A DNA stretch of 64,000 bases, taken from Actinophytocola sp. (GTDB lineage: Bacteria; Actinomycetota; Actinomycetes; Mycobacteriales; Pseudonocardiaceae). Location of the stretch: NCBI RefSeq assembly GCF_009379765.1, contig NZ_WHTD01000004.1:1-64000 (forward strand). Reading direction: 5' to 3'. Below, piece after piece: positions 52,967 to 60,325 of this stretch. Each line of letters opens with the position of its first letter. Positions within the stretch are counted from its first letter, which is position 1. The position numbers and the translations under genes are program-made. Below the pieces are notes generated by a model. The model had not been told where the DNA came from. It worked only from the letters and a program-made list of their open reading frames with translations, and searched no databases.

Positions 52967-53962
52967 ATGGCTCGTTACTTCGGCCGAAAGCTGCTGATCT
53001 ACGCCCTCACCTTCTTCGTGGCGGTCACGATCAACTGGCTGATCCCCCGGTTCATGCCGGGGGATCCGGTCCGGAGCATGGTGGCACGGGCCGGGCTGCA
53101 GACGCCCGAGGGCGTGGCGGCCATGCGGGAGTACTACTCGGCCCTGTTCGGGTTCGACGTCCCCGTGTGGCAGCAGTACCTCAACTTCTGGGGCGGTCTG
53201 TTCCGCGGTGACCTCGGGGTGAGCCTGTGGGCGTTCCCGCAGCCGGTCACGGGCATCATCCTCGCCGCGGTGCCCTACACGCTCGGCCTGCTCATCCCGG
53301 CGATCCTGCTGAGCTACTGGGCCGGCAACAAGTTCGGCGCCTACGCCGCACGCAAGAAGGTGCTCGACAACACCGTCCTGCCGGTCTGGTACGTGCTCAC
53401 CGCGACGCCGTACATGTGGCTGGCGATCCTGCTCGCGTGGGGGCTGGGCAAGGTTGCCGGCATCTTCCCGGTCGGCCGCAGCTTCAGCGCGTCGCTCGAG
53501 CCGGCCTGGTCGTGGCTGTTCATCAACGACCTGATCAGCCACTGGTTCCTGCCGTTCCTGTCGCTGTTCCTGGTGGCCTTCGGCGGCTGGGCGATCGGGA
53601 TGCGCAACCTGATCATCTACGAGCTGGAGGCGGACTACGCGCACTACCTCGGGGCGCTCGGCGCGCCCACGAAGCTGGTCCGCCGCTACGCCTACCGCAA
53701 CGCGATGCTCCCGCAGATCACCGGGCTCGCGCTGCAGCTGGGCGTGATCGTCGGCGGCGCGGTGGTCACCGAGATCGTCTTCGACTACCGCGGGCTGGGC
53801 TACCTGGTGCTCGAGGCGATCAAGACGAACGACTTGTTCCTCCTGCAGGGCATCTTCCTGTTCATCGTGATCGGGGTGCTGGTGGCCAACTTCGTCATCG
53901 ACATCGTCTACGTCCTGGTCGATCCCCGGACCAGGACCGGGATGGGAGGCGGGTCGGCGTGA
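52967..53962 (+). CDS. Opp/Dpp-type ABC permease, subunit B
   Basis: The protein is 331 residues, starting three bases after the lipoprotein stop. The first helix LLIYALTFFVAVTINWLIPRFMPGDP is the DppB signature, and the EAA loop is ADYAHYLGALGAPTKLVRRYAYRNAMLPQITGLAL. About six membrane segments. It pairs with the subunit C permease downstream. Confidence 0.92.
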   Translation: MARYFGRKLLIYALTFFVAVTINWLIPRFMPGDPVRSMVARAGLQTPEGVAAMREYYSALFGFDVPVWQQYLNFWGGLFRGDLGVSLWAFPQPVTGIILAAVPYTLGLLIPAILLSYWAGNKFGAYAARKKVLDNTVLPVWYVLTATPYMWLAILLAWGLGKVAGIFPVGRSFSASLEPAWSWLFINDLISHWFLPFLSLFLVAFGGWAIGMRNLIIYELEADYAHYLGALGAPTKLVRRYAYRNAMLPQITGLALQLGVIVGGAVVTEIVFDYRGLGYLVLEAIKTNDLFLLQGIFLFIVIGVLVANFVIDIVYVLVDPRTRTGMGGGSA

Positions 53963-54921
53963 CCACGTCGGACAGGGCGCCGGAGGCTGTCGGCCCGGAC
54001 GAGCCCGTCGCGGTGCCGGGCGGGCCGGTACCCGAGCTCGCGGCCGTGCCCGGGGTCGCCGTCGTCCCGGCGGCGGGGGTCCGCCGGGAGGCGCTGTACT
54101 TCGCGGTGCGCAACCGCAAGCTCGTGGGCGGGCTCTCCGTCGTGGTGCTGTTCCTCCTCGCGGCGCTCGTCGGGCCGTGGTTCACCTCGGCCGACCCGCT
54201 CGCCTACGTCGGCCCGCCGGCCGCGGCGCCGTCGGGCGAGTACTGGCTCGGCACGACGACGTTCGGCCAGGACGTGGCGTCCCAGTTCGTGCACGGGTTG
54301 CGGGCGACGTTCTTCGTCGGCGTGGTGGCCGGGCTGATCGCCGGGGTCATCGGCATGCTCATCGGGTTCACCGCGGGCTACCGGGGCGGGATGGTCGACG
54401 AGATCCTGAACATGATCACGAACGTCGTGCTGGTGCTGCCCGTGCTCGCGGTGCTCATGATCATCGCCGCCTACCTCCAGGTCCGCGACGTCCAGGTGCA
54501 GGCCGTGATCATCGGGCTGTTCTCCTGGCCGTGGGTGGCCAGGGCGGTTCGGGCACAGACGTTCTCCTTGCGGGCCAGGGAGTTCGTCGACCTCGCGAAG
54601 CTGAGTGGCGCGCCGGTGCGCCGGATCATCCTCCGCGAGATCGCCCCGAACATGGCCTCCTACCTGTTCATGGTGTTCATCCTGCTGTTCGGCGGCTCGG
54701 TGCTGTTCGCCGCGACGCTCGACTTCATCGGACTGGGTCCCACCGACGGCATCTCGCTCGGGCTGATGCTCAACCACGCCAAGCAGTGGAGCGCGATGAA
54801 CCTCGGCATGTGGTGGTGGTTCATCCCGCCGGGCCTGGGCATCACGATGATCGTCGGCGCGCTCTACATCATGAACGTCGGCCTGGACGAGGTGTTCAAC
54901 CCGAAGCTGCGGGAGATGTAG
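53959..54921 (+). CDS. Opp/Dpp-type ABC permease, subunit C
   Basis: The protein is 320 residues from GTG 53959, overlapping the stop of subunit B (GTGA). A Pro/Val-rich cytoplasmic N-terminus is followed by DppC features: WLGTTTFGQDVASQFVHGLRATFFVGVVAGLIAG, the EAA loop FVDLAKLSGAPVRRIILREIAPN, and the last helix ending LDEVFNPKLREM. About five to six membrane segments. It forms the channel with subunit B. Confidence 0.92.
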   Translation: MTTSDRAPEAVGPDEPVAVPGGPVPELAAVPGVAVVPAAGVRREALYFAVRNRKLVGGLSVVVLFLLAALVGPWFTSADPLAYVGPPAAAPSGEYWLGTTTFGQDVASQFVHGLRATFFVGVVAGLIAGVIGMLIGFTAGYRGGMVDEILNMITNVVLVLPVLAVLMIIAAYLQVRDVQVQAVIIGLFSWPWVARAVRAQTFSLRAREFVDLAKLSGAPVRRIILREIAPNMASYLFMVFILLFGGSVLFAATLDFIGLGPTDGISLGLMLNHAKQWSAMNLGMWWWFIPPGLGITMIVGALYIMNVGLDEVFNPKLREM

Positions 54922-55872
54922 ATGAGTCTCGTCGTCGACGACCTGCGGGTGTACTACCGGACCTTGCGCGGTGACGTGCGGGCGCTGGACGGCGTGAGCT
55001 TCTCGGTGACCGACGGGGAGATCATGGGGCTGGTGGGGGAGTCCGGCTCCGGCAAGACCACGCTCGGCAAGAGTCTCATCCGGCTGGACAGTCGGATGAG
55101 GCACGTCGGCGGCGCGGTCACGCTCGACGGCCGGGAGCTGCCGATCGGGACCGACGCGAAGATGAACGAGTTCCGGTTCACCGAGGTCTCGATCGTCCCG
55201 CAGTACGCGATGAGCGCGATGAACCCCACCCGCAAGATCGGCAGGATGGTGCGCGAGCTGGTCGAGTCGCGGCGGATCAGGTTCGCCACCGTCCGGTCCG
55301 AGCTGGACAGCCGGCTCGAGCTCGTCGGCCTCGACCGGGCCGTGCTCGACCGGTACCCGATCGAGCTCTCCGGCGGGATGAAGCAGCGGATGGTCATGGT
55401 GATCTCGACGCTGCTCAACCCGTCGCTGCTGATCGCCGACGAGGTCACCTCCGCGTTGGATGTGTCGACCCAGCGCGCGGTGGCCCGGACGCTCGCCCGC
55501 TTCCGCGACGAGGACCTCGTGCGCAGCATGATCGTGATCACCCACGACGTGTCGCTCGTCTACCAGATCGCGGACAGCATCACGGTGATGTATGCGGGCA
55601 AACTGGCCGAGAAGGCACCCACCGACGTGCTCGTCGACTCGCCCCGCCACCCTTACACCCAACTGCTGATCTCCTCGCTGCCCGAGGTGGGCGTGCGCTA
55701 CGGCGGCAAGCGGCTCAGCGGGATCCCCGGCAGCCCGCCGCAGCTGCTGAACCCTCCCACCGGGTGCCGCTTCCGCGACCGCTGCCCGCTCGCCTTCGAC
55801 AAGTGCGCCGAGGAGCCGCCGTTCGTCGAGATCGAGCCGAACCACTCGGTCGCCTGCTGGAAGGCCTCGTGA
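54922..55872 (+). CDS. Opp/Dpp-type ABC ATPase, subunit D
   Basis: The protein is 316 residues; its ATG immediately follows the permease TAG. Complete cassette: Walker A GESGSGKTT, FTEVSIVPQYAMSAMNPTRKIG (Q-loop), signature LSGGMKQRMVMVISTLL, Walker B LLIADEVTSALD and switch His in IVITHDVSLVYQ. The C-terminal oligopeptide-type extension has the Cys-rich segment CRFRDRCPLAFDKCAEEPP plus a final Cys, which in relatives can bind an iron-sulfur cluster. Confidence 0.93.
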   Translation: MSLVVDDLRVYYRTLRGDVRALDGVSFSVTDGEIMGLVGESGSGKTTLGKSLIRLDSRMRHVGGAVTLDGRELPIGTDAKMNEFRFTEVSIVPQYAMSAMNPTRKIGRMVRELVESRRIRFATVRSELDSRLELVGLDRAVLDRYPIELSGGMKQRMVMVISTLLNPSLLIADEVTSALDVSTQRAVARTLARFRDEDLVRSMIVITHDVSLVYQIADSITVMYAGKLAEKAPTDVLVDSPRHPYTQLLISSLPEVGVRYGGKRLSGIPGSPPQLLNPPTGCRFRDRCPLAFDKCAEEPPFVEIEPNHSVACWKAS

Positions 55873-56795
55873 TGCTCAAGCTGGACCGGATCTCGAAGAC
55901 CTACCGGGTGGGCGCGTTCGCCGGCAAGGACCTGCCGGCGGTGCGGGACGTCAGCTTCGACATCCGGCCGGGCGAGGTGGTGTCGCTGATCGGCGAGAGC
56001 GGCAGCGGCAAGTCCACGATCGGCCGGCTGATCCTGCGGCTCGACCGGGCGACCAGCGGCACGATCACCTTTGACGGCACGGACATCTCCTCGCTGCGGC
56101 GCGGCGGGCTGAAGTCGTACTACCGCACGACCCAGGGTGTGTTCCAGGACCCGTTCAGCTCCTACAACCCGGTGTTCAAGGCGGACCGGGTGCTCGCGAT
56201 GATCCGGACCGCGTACTTCCCGGGAACGAGCGACGCGGCGTGGCGGACCAAGGTGGACGATGCGCTGGCGGCAGTGAGCCTCAACCCCGCCGCGGTGCTC
56301 GACCGGTACCCGCACCAGCTCTCCGGCGGGCAGCTGCAGCGGCTGCTGATCGCGCGGGCGCTGCTGCTGGACATCAAGCTGCTGGTGGCCGACGAGGTGA
56401 TCAGCATGCTCGACGCGTCGACCCGCATCGACGTGCTCAACCTGCTGGCCGACCTCAAGGAGCGCGGCCTCGCGGTCCTGTTCATCACCCACGACCTGTC
56501 GCTCGGCAACTACCTGAGCGACCAGACGGTGATCCTGCGCCGCGGGTCGGTGGTGGAGCGCGGATCGACGGAGAAGGTGTTCGGCAACCCGCTGCATCCC
56601 TATACGAGGACACTGCTGGCGTCGGTCCCGCAGCTGCGTCGCAAGTGGGCGGAGGAGGACGTCGCCGAGTCGGCGGGCCCGTGCCTCTACCACCAGCGAC
56701 ACCCGGGCGAGGGGCCCGATCTCGCCGAGGTCGAGGACGAGCATCTCGTGGCATGCTTCAAGCTCCACGAGGGACGGAAATGCGGTAACGAGTGA
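55872..56795 (+). CDS. Opp/Dpp-type ABC ATPase, subunit F
   Basis: The protein is 307 residues; its ATG overlaps the previous stop by one base. Walker A GESGSGKST, Q-loop GVFQDPFSSYNPVF, signature LSGGQLQRLLIARALLL, Walker B LLVADEVISMLD and switch LFITHDLSLGNYL. The VISMLDASTRIDVLNLL form (instead of VSALDVS) is common in Opp-type carbohydrate importers. That supports a sugar cargo. The C-terminal extension retains Cys residues (GPCLYHQR, LVACFKL). Confidence 0.92.
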   Translation: MLKLDRISKTYRVGAFAGKDLPAVRDVSFDIRPGEVVSLIGESGSGKSTIGRLILRLDRATSGTITFDGTDISSLRRGGLKSYYRTTQGVFQDPFSSYNPVFKADRVLAMIRTAYFPGTSDAAWRTKVDDALAAVSLNPAAVLDRYPHQLSGGQLQRLLIARALLLDIKLLVADEVISMLDASTRIDVLNLLADLKERGLAVLFITHDLSLGNYLSDQTVILRRGSVVERGSTEKVFGNPLHPYTRTLLASVPQLRRKWAEEDVAESAGPCLYHQRHPGEGPDLAEVEDEHLVACFKLHEGRKCGNE

Positions 56796-57838
56796 CGAAA
56801 CGTGTGACGATCACCGACATCGCCAGGAGGGCCGGACTGTCCAAGGGGGCGGTCTCCTACGCGCTCAACGGCCAGCCCGGGGTGTCGGAGTCGACGAGGC
56901 AGCGGGTGCTGCAGATGGCGCTGGAGATGGGCTGGCATCCCAACAGCGCGGCCAAGGCGCTGTCCGGTGCCCGCGCGGGGGCGTTCGGGCTGGTGCTGGC
57001 CCGGCCGGCGAGCACGCTCGGGGTCGAGCCGTTCTTCATGAAGCTGATCTCCGGGATGGAGAGCGCGATGGCCTCGTCGCAAACCGCGCTGCTGCTGCAG
57101 GTCGTCGCCGACCACGACGCGGAGATCGCCACGTACCGCCGCTGGTGGGCCGAGCGGCGGGTCGACGGGGTGTTCCTCATCGACCTGGAGGTGCACGACA
57201 AGCGGGTGCCGGTGCTGGAGGAGCTCAAGCTGCCGGCGATGGTCGTCGGCGGACCCGGCAACCACGGCACCCTGCCCGGCGTGTGGATCGACGACACGAG
57301 CGCGATGGTCATGGTCATGGAGTACCTGGCGGCGTTGCGGCACCGGCGGATCGCGCGGGTCGCGGGCGTGCCGGGGATGCTGCACACGGAGGTGCGCAAG
57401 GAGGCCTTCGACGAGGTGTCGGCGCGGATCGGGCTGGCGTGGTCGACCACGATCAACACCGACTACAGCCCGGAGGAGGGCGCGCAGGCGACCCGGCGGT
57501 TGCTGTCCGCGAGCACCCGGCCCACCGCGATCGTCTACGACAACGACGTGATGGCGGTCGCCGGAGTGTCGGTGGCGCACGAGATGGGCGTCGACGTTCC
57601 GGGCGATCTGTCGATCATGGCGTGGGACGACTCGGTGCTGTGCGAGATCGTCCACCCGCCGATCACCGCGGTCAGCCGGGACATCACCGGCTACGGCGTA
57701 CACGTGGCGGAGCGGTTGCTCGCGCTGCTGGACGACGATCTCGACGGCCAGGCCGTGCGTGACTTCGAGGGCGTGCCGCCGAGGCTGGTGGTGCGGGGCA
57801 GTACCGCCCGCCCGGTCCGAAGTAGCGTCGGGGCATGA
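56792..57838 (+). CDS. LacI-family transcriptional regulator of the second sugar locus
   Basis: The protein is 348 residues from GTG 56792 (GTGA overlap with the ATPase stop). DNA-binding part TITDIARRAGLSKGAVSYALNGQPGVSESTRQRVL, hinge AKALSGARAG, core from AFGLVLARPASTL to IMAWDDSVLCEIVHPPITAVSRD. As last gene of the importer operon it gives direct feedback, and its operators are probably the TGAWCCGSTTCA sites before the glycosidase gene. It is coupled to the nitroreductase downstream (ATGA). Confidence 0.9.
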   Translation: MTKRVTITDIARRAGLSKGAVSYALNGQPGVSESTRQRVLQMALEMGWHPNSAAKALSGARAGAFGLVLARPASTLGVEPFFMKLISGMESAMASSQTALLLQVVADHDAEIATYRRWWAERRVDGVFLIDLEVHDKRVPVLEELKLPAMVVGGPGNHGTLPGVWIDDTSAMVMVMEYLAALRHRRIARVAGVPGMLHTEVRKEAFDEVSARIGLAWSTTINTDYSPEEGAQATRRLLSASTRPTAIVYDNDVMAVAGVSVAHEMGVDVPGDLSIMAWDDSVLCEIVHPPITAVSRDITGYGVHVAERLLALLDDDLDGQAVRDFEGVPPRLVVRGSTARPVRSSVGA

Positions 57839-58467
57839 CGCCCGAGGTGTTGCTGACCACCACGCGCAGTGTCCGCAAGCGGCTGGATCTCGACCGCCCG
57901 GTGCCGCTGGACCTCGTCCGGCGCGCTCTCGAGATCGCGCTGCAGGCCCCGAGCGGCTCGAACCGCCAGACGTGGCAGTGGCTGGTCGTCACCGACGCGG
58001 CGCAGCGGGCCCGCATCGGCGCCGTGTACGCGAAGGCCTGCGCGGCCTACCTCGCCACCGGCGGCGCCGCGGGCAACCTCTTCGCCGACGACCCGGTGCG
58101 GTCGGCGGTCCAGCGGCGGGTCCACGACAGCGTGGCGCACCTGGCCGACCGCATGGGCGACGTCCCGGTCCTGGTGGTTCCGTGCATCCGGACCGGCGGG
58201 CCGCTGCAGGCCGGCAACCAGGCCGGCCTGTGGGGCTCGGTCCTGCCGGCGGCGTGGAGCTACATGCTCGCCGCGCGCTCGTTCGGCCTCGGCACCGCGT
58301 GGACCACCCTGCACCTGGCCCACGAGCGGGAGGTCGCCGAGATCCTCGACCTCCCCGGTGGCGTCCACCAGGCCGCGCTGATCCCGACCGCGTACTACAC
58401 GGGTGAGACCTTCAAGCCCGCCGCCCGCCAGCCCGTCGACGAGGTCCTCCACGTCGACCGCTGGTGA
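57835..58467 (+). CDS. Nitroreductase-family flavoprotein
   Basis: The protein is 210 residues from ATG 57835, overlapping the lacI stop (ATGA). FMN-binding nitroreductase motifs: TTRSVRKRLDLDRPVPLDLVRRALEIALQAPSGSNRQTWQW at the N-terminus, the dimer helix GSVLPAAWSYMLAARSFGLGTAWTTL, and IPTAYYTGETFKPAARQPVDEVLHVDRW at the end. It uses NAD(P)H to reduce quinones, enones or nitro compounds. Its coupling to a sugar regulator is probably fortuitous or an ancestral arrangement. Confidence 0.9.
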   Translation: MTPEVLLTTTRSVRKRLDLDRPVPLDLVRRALEIALQAPSGSNRQTWQWLVVTDAAQRARIGAVYAKACAAYLATGGAAGNLFADDPVRSAVQRRVHDSVAHLADRMGDVPVLVVPCIRTGGPLQAGNQAGLWGSVLPAAWSYMLAARSFGLGTAWTTLHLAHEREVAEILDLPGGVHQAALIPTAYYTGETFKPAARQPVDEVLHVDRW

Positions 58468-58470
58468 GTC

Positions 58471-59601
58471 CTATCCGGAGCTTCCTCCCGGTTCCGACCG
58501 GGCGCTCGGTGCGCGCCCGGCTCGGTGCCGCAGCACGAGGGTGATCGTCAGGCACACGGCCACCGGAACGGCGACCAGCGCGGGCAGGGCCAGCTCCGAG
58601 GTCGCCTGCATCGAGTAGCCGATGGCGGCGGGCAGCGTCACGTTGCCGATCATGGCGGCGGTCAGCAGCACGGCGTTGCCCCGGCGCGGGTCCGGGTGCG
58701 TGGACGCGTGCCACGCCAGCGCGGTGGGGAACACCGGACCGGCCAGGGCGCCGGCCAGCAGGTAGCCGGCCGGGGCGACATCGGGCACCGCGATCAGCGC
58801 GAGCGCGCAGAAGGCCGCGGTCAGGGTCGCCGCGATGATCCGGGCCGGTGGCCGGCCCGCGGTGAGCAGCGGGATCGCCAGCCTGCTCGCGGCCATGCCC
58901 AGCCAGAACAGCGACGTCAGCGCCGAGGCGGTACCTGGTGCGTAGCCGTGCGCCTCCAGGTGCACGGTCTCCCAGCTGCTCAGCCCCGTCTCGAGGCCGG
59001 CGTAGCAGAACAGCAGGGCGCAGAACAGCGCCACCACCGCCGGCGAGTCGCCACCGGCCGGCGGGGCGTCGCGCGGCCGGACCCCGCCGAGGTCCCGCGC
59101 CGGCAGCGTGAGCAGGATCGCGACGGCCAGCACGCCGAACAGGTACGGGTAGCCGACTCCCCGGGTCACGCCCACCAGCGCCGGGCCGGCCGCCGCGCCC
59201 AGGCCGAACACGCCGTTGACGACGTTGGTGAGGGTCACGCCGCGCTGACCGGGCTGGCTCGCCATCGCGGTGTTGACGACCAGCACGAGCCCGCCGAAGC
59301 CGAGTCCCGCCACGAGCACCGCGAGCAGCGGCAGCGGCCACGGACCGCGGACGACCAGCCCGGCACTCCCGAGGAGCAACAGCACCGCCGGCCCGACGAC
59401 GAGGTAGGCCCGCGCCCACCGCTCGGTGAGCACGCCGCCGATCACCGTGCTCGCCAGCGAGCCGGCGAAGAACCCGCTGACGAGCAGCCCGGCGGTCGCG
59501 CCGGTCAGCCCGTTGTCGTCACGGACGATCGGGATGAGCGGTCCCAGCGTCGACTGGAACAGTCCGAGCAACCCGAAGAGCACCACGCATCGGAGGACCA
59601 C
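58471..59601 (-). CDS. MFS transporter
   Basis: The protein is 376 residues from GTG 59601 with about eleven to twelve hydrophobic segments. The MFS-type first loop is GGVLTERWARAYLVVGPAVLLL. The layout resembles the sugar/fucose-type or YbjJ-like MFS group (SGFFAGSLASTVIGG, NVVNGVFGLGAAAGPALVG, TSLFWLGMAASRLAIPLL). The substrate is unknown. The start is uncertain, because the N-terminus (VLRCVVLFGLLGLFQSTLGP) begins directly in the first helix. It converges on the nitroreductase (3-base gap) and follows the SRPBCC gene by 6 bases. Confidence 0.85.
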   Translation of the reverse strand: MVLRCVVLFGLLGLFQSTLGPLIPIVRDDNGLTGATAGLLVSGFFAGSLASTVIGGVLTERWARAYLVVGPAVLLLLGSAGLVVRGPWPLPLLAVLVAGLGFGGLVLVVNTAMASQPGQRGVTLTNVVNGVFGLGAAAGPALVGVTRGVGYPYLFGVLAVAILLTLPARDLGGVRPRDAPPAGGDSPAVVALFCALLFCYAGLETGLSSWETVHLEAHGYAPGTASALTSLFWLGMAASRLAIPLLTAGRPPARIIAATLTAAFCALALIAVPDVAPAGYLLAGALAGPVFPTALAWHASTHPDPRRGNAVLLTAAMIGNVTLPAAIGYSMQATSELALPALVAVPVAVCLTITLVLRHRAGRAPSARSEPGGSSG

Positions 59602-59607
59602 CCCGGG

Positions 59608-60033
59608 TCAGCCGTGGCTCTCGCACCACTTCTTGAGCGAGGAGGCTTCGGTGTCGACCGCGGCGCGGACGGCCTTGCCGGCGAGCAGGCCGGCCACCGG
59701 CGCGAGCACCCCGCGCGCGGTGAACGTCAGCTCGGCGACGACCGCGCCCCGCTCGTCGGTGCGGATGACGTGGTCGGCCGACAGCTGCAGACCGGTGCCG
59801 GAGGTGACCCAGGTGAAGGATGTGCCGGGGGTCAGCTCGGTGACCGTCCAGGTTCGCACGGGCTGCTTCGGCTGGCGGACCTCCGCCTTGCTGCCCACCC
59901 GAAGCTCACCGTCGTCGAGCCGGCGAATCTCGGTCATCGTGGGCGTCCACTCGGGCCACTTCTCGACGGCGGTGATCGTCTGCCACACCAGCTCGGCCGG
60001 CGCGTCGATCGGCGTGCTCACCTCGTGTCGCAT
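59608..60033 (-). CDS. SRPBCC (polyketide cyclase-like) family protein
   Basis: The protein is 141 residues. Compact START-like fold: HEVSTPIDAPAELVWQTITAVEKWPEWTPTMTEIRRL, then GELRVGSKAEVRQP, VTELTPGTSFTWVTSGTGLQL and the C-terminal helix AVDTEASSLKKWCESHG. It binds an unknown small ligand. It is upstream of the MFS gene in the same direction and probably cotranscribed. Confidence 0.85.
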   Translation of the reverse strand: MRHEVSTPIDAPAELVWQTITAVEKWPEWTPTMTEIRRLDDGELRVGSKAEVRQPKQPVRTWTVTELTPGTSFTWVTSGTGLQLSADHVIRTDERGAVVAELTFTARGVLAPVAGLLAGKAVRAAVDTEASSLKKWCESHG

Positions 60034-60073
60034 GGGCCCTCCACTTCGATCGGTGTGATCGAACTGTATCGGC

Positions 60074-60325
60074 CTACGTCCGTGCCGCCGCTTGGTGCTC
60101 CTCCGCGCGGAGCCAGTACGCCGACGCGATCAGGACCATTCCGACGAACACCACCAGGGTGCCGCGCCAGGCCATGTCGACGAGCCACCCCACGACGACG
60201 GCCGCCACCGCCACGGCCCACCCCCCGAGCACCCAGCGCGGCACGCGCCGGCGGACCGCGAGGACGGCGAGGCCGCTCAGCACGACCAGCGCGATCCGCC
60301 AGTACTCACCGAGCCAGGCCCACAT
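60074..60325 (-). CDS. Small membrane protein downstream of HrpB
   Basis: The protein is 83 residues from ATG 60325, whose A overlaps the last base of the hrpB stop (TGATG). It has three hydrophobic segments: YWRIALVVLSGLAVLAV, WVLGGWAVAVAAVVVGWLV and GTLVVFVGMVLIASAYWL, separated by short basic or polar turns (RRRVPR). The tail is AEEHQAAART. No function is recognised; the family of small actinobacterial three-helix membrane proteins is broad. Confidence 0.7.
   Translation of the reverse strand: MWAWLGEYWRIALVVLSGLAVLAVRRRVPRWVLGGWAVAVAAVVVGWLVDMAWRGTLVVFVGMVLIASAYWLRAEEHQAAART

Noticed and set aside
49196..53644. A 1482-codon open frame on the minus strand
   Set aside because: It is antisense to the glycosidase, binding protein and permease genes, has Arg/Gly/Asp/Val-biased low-complexity composition and no domain. 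It is a GC-skew shadow frame.
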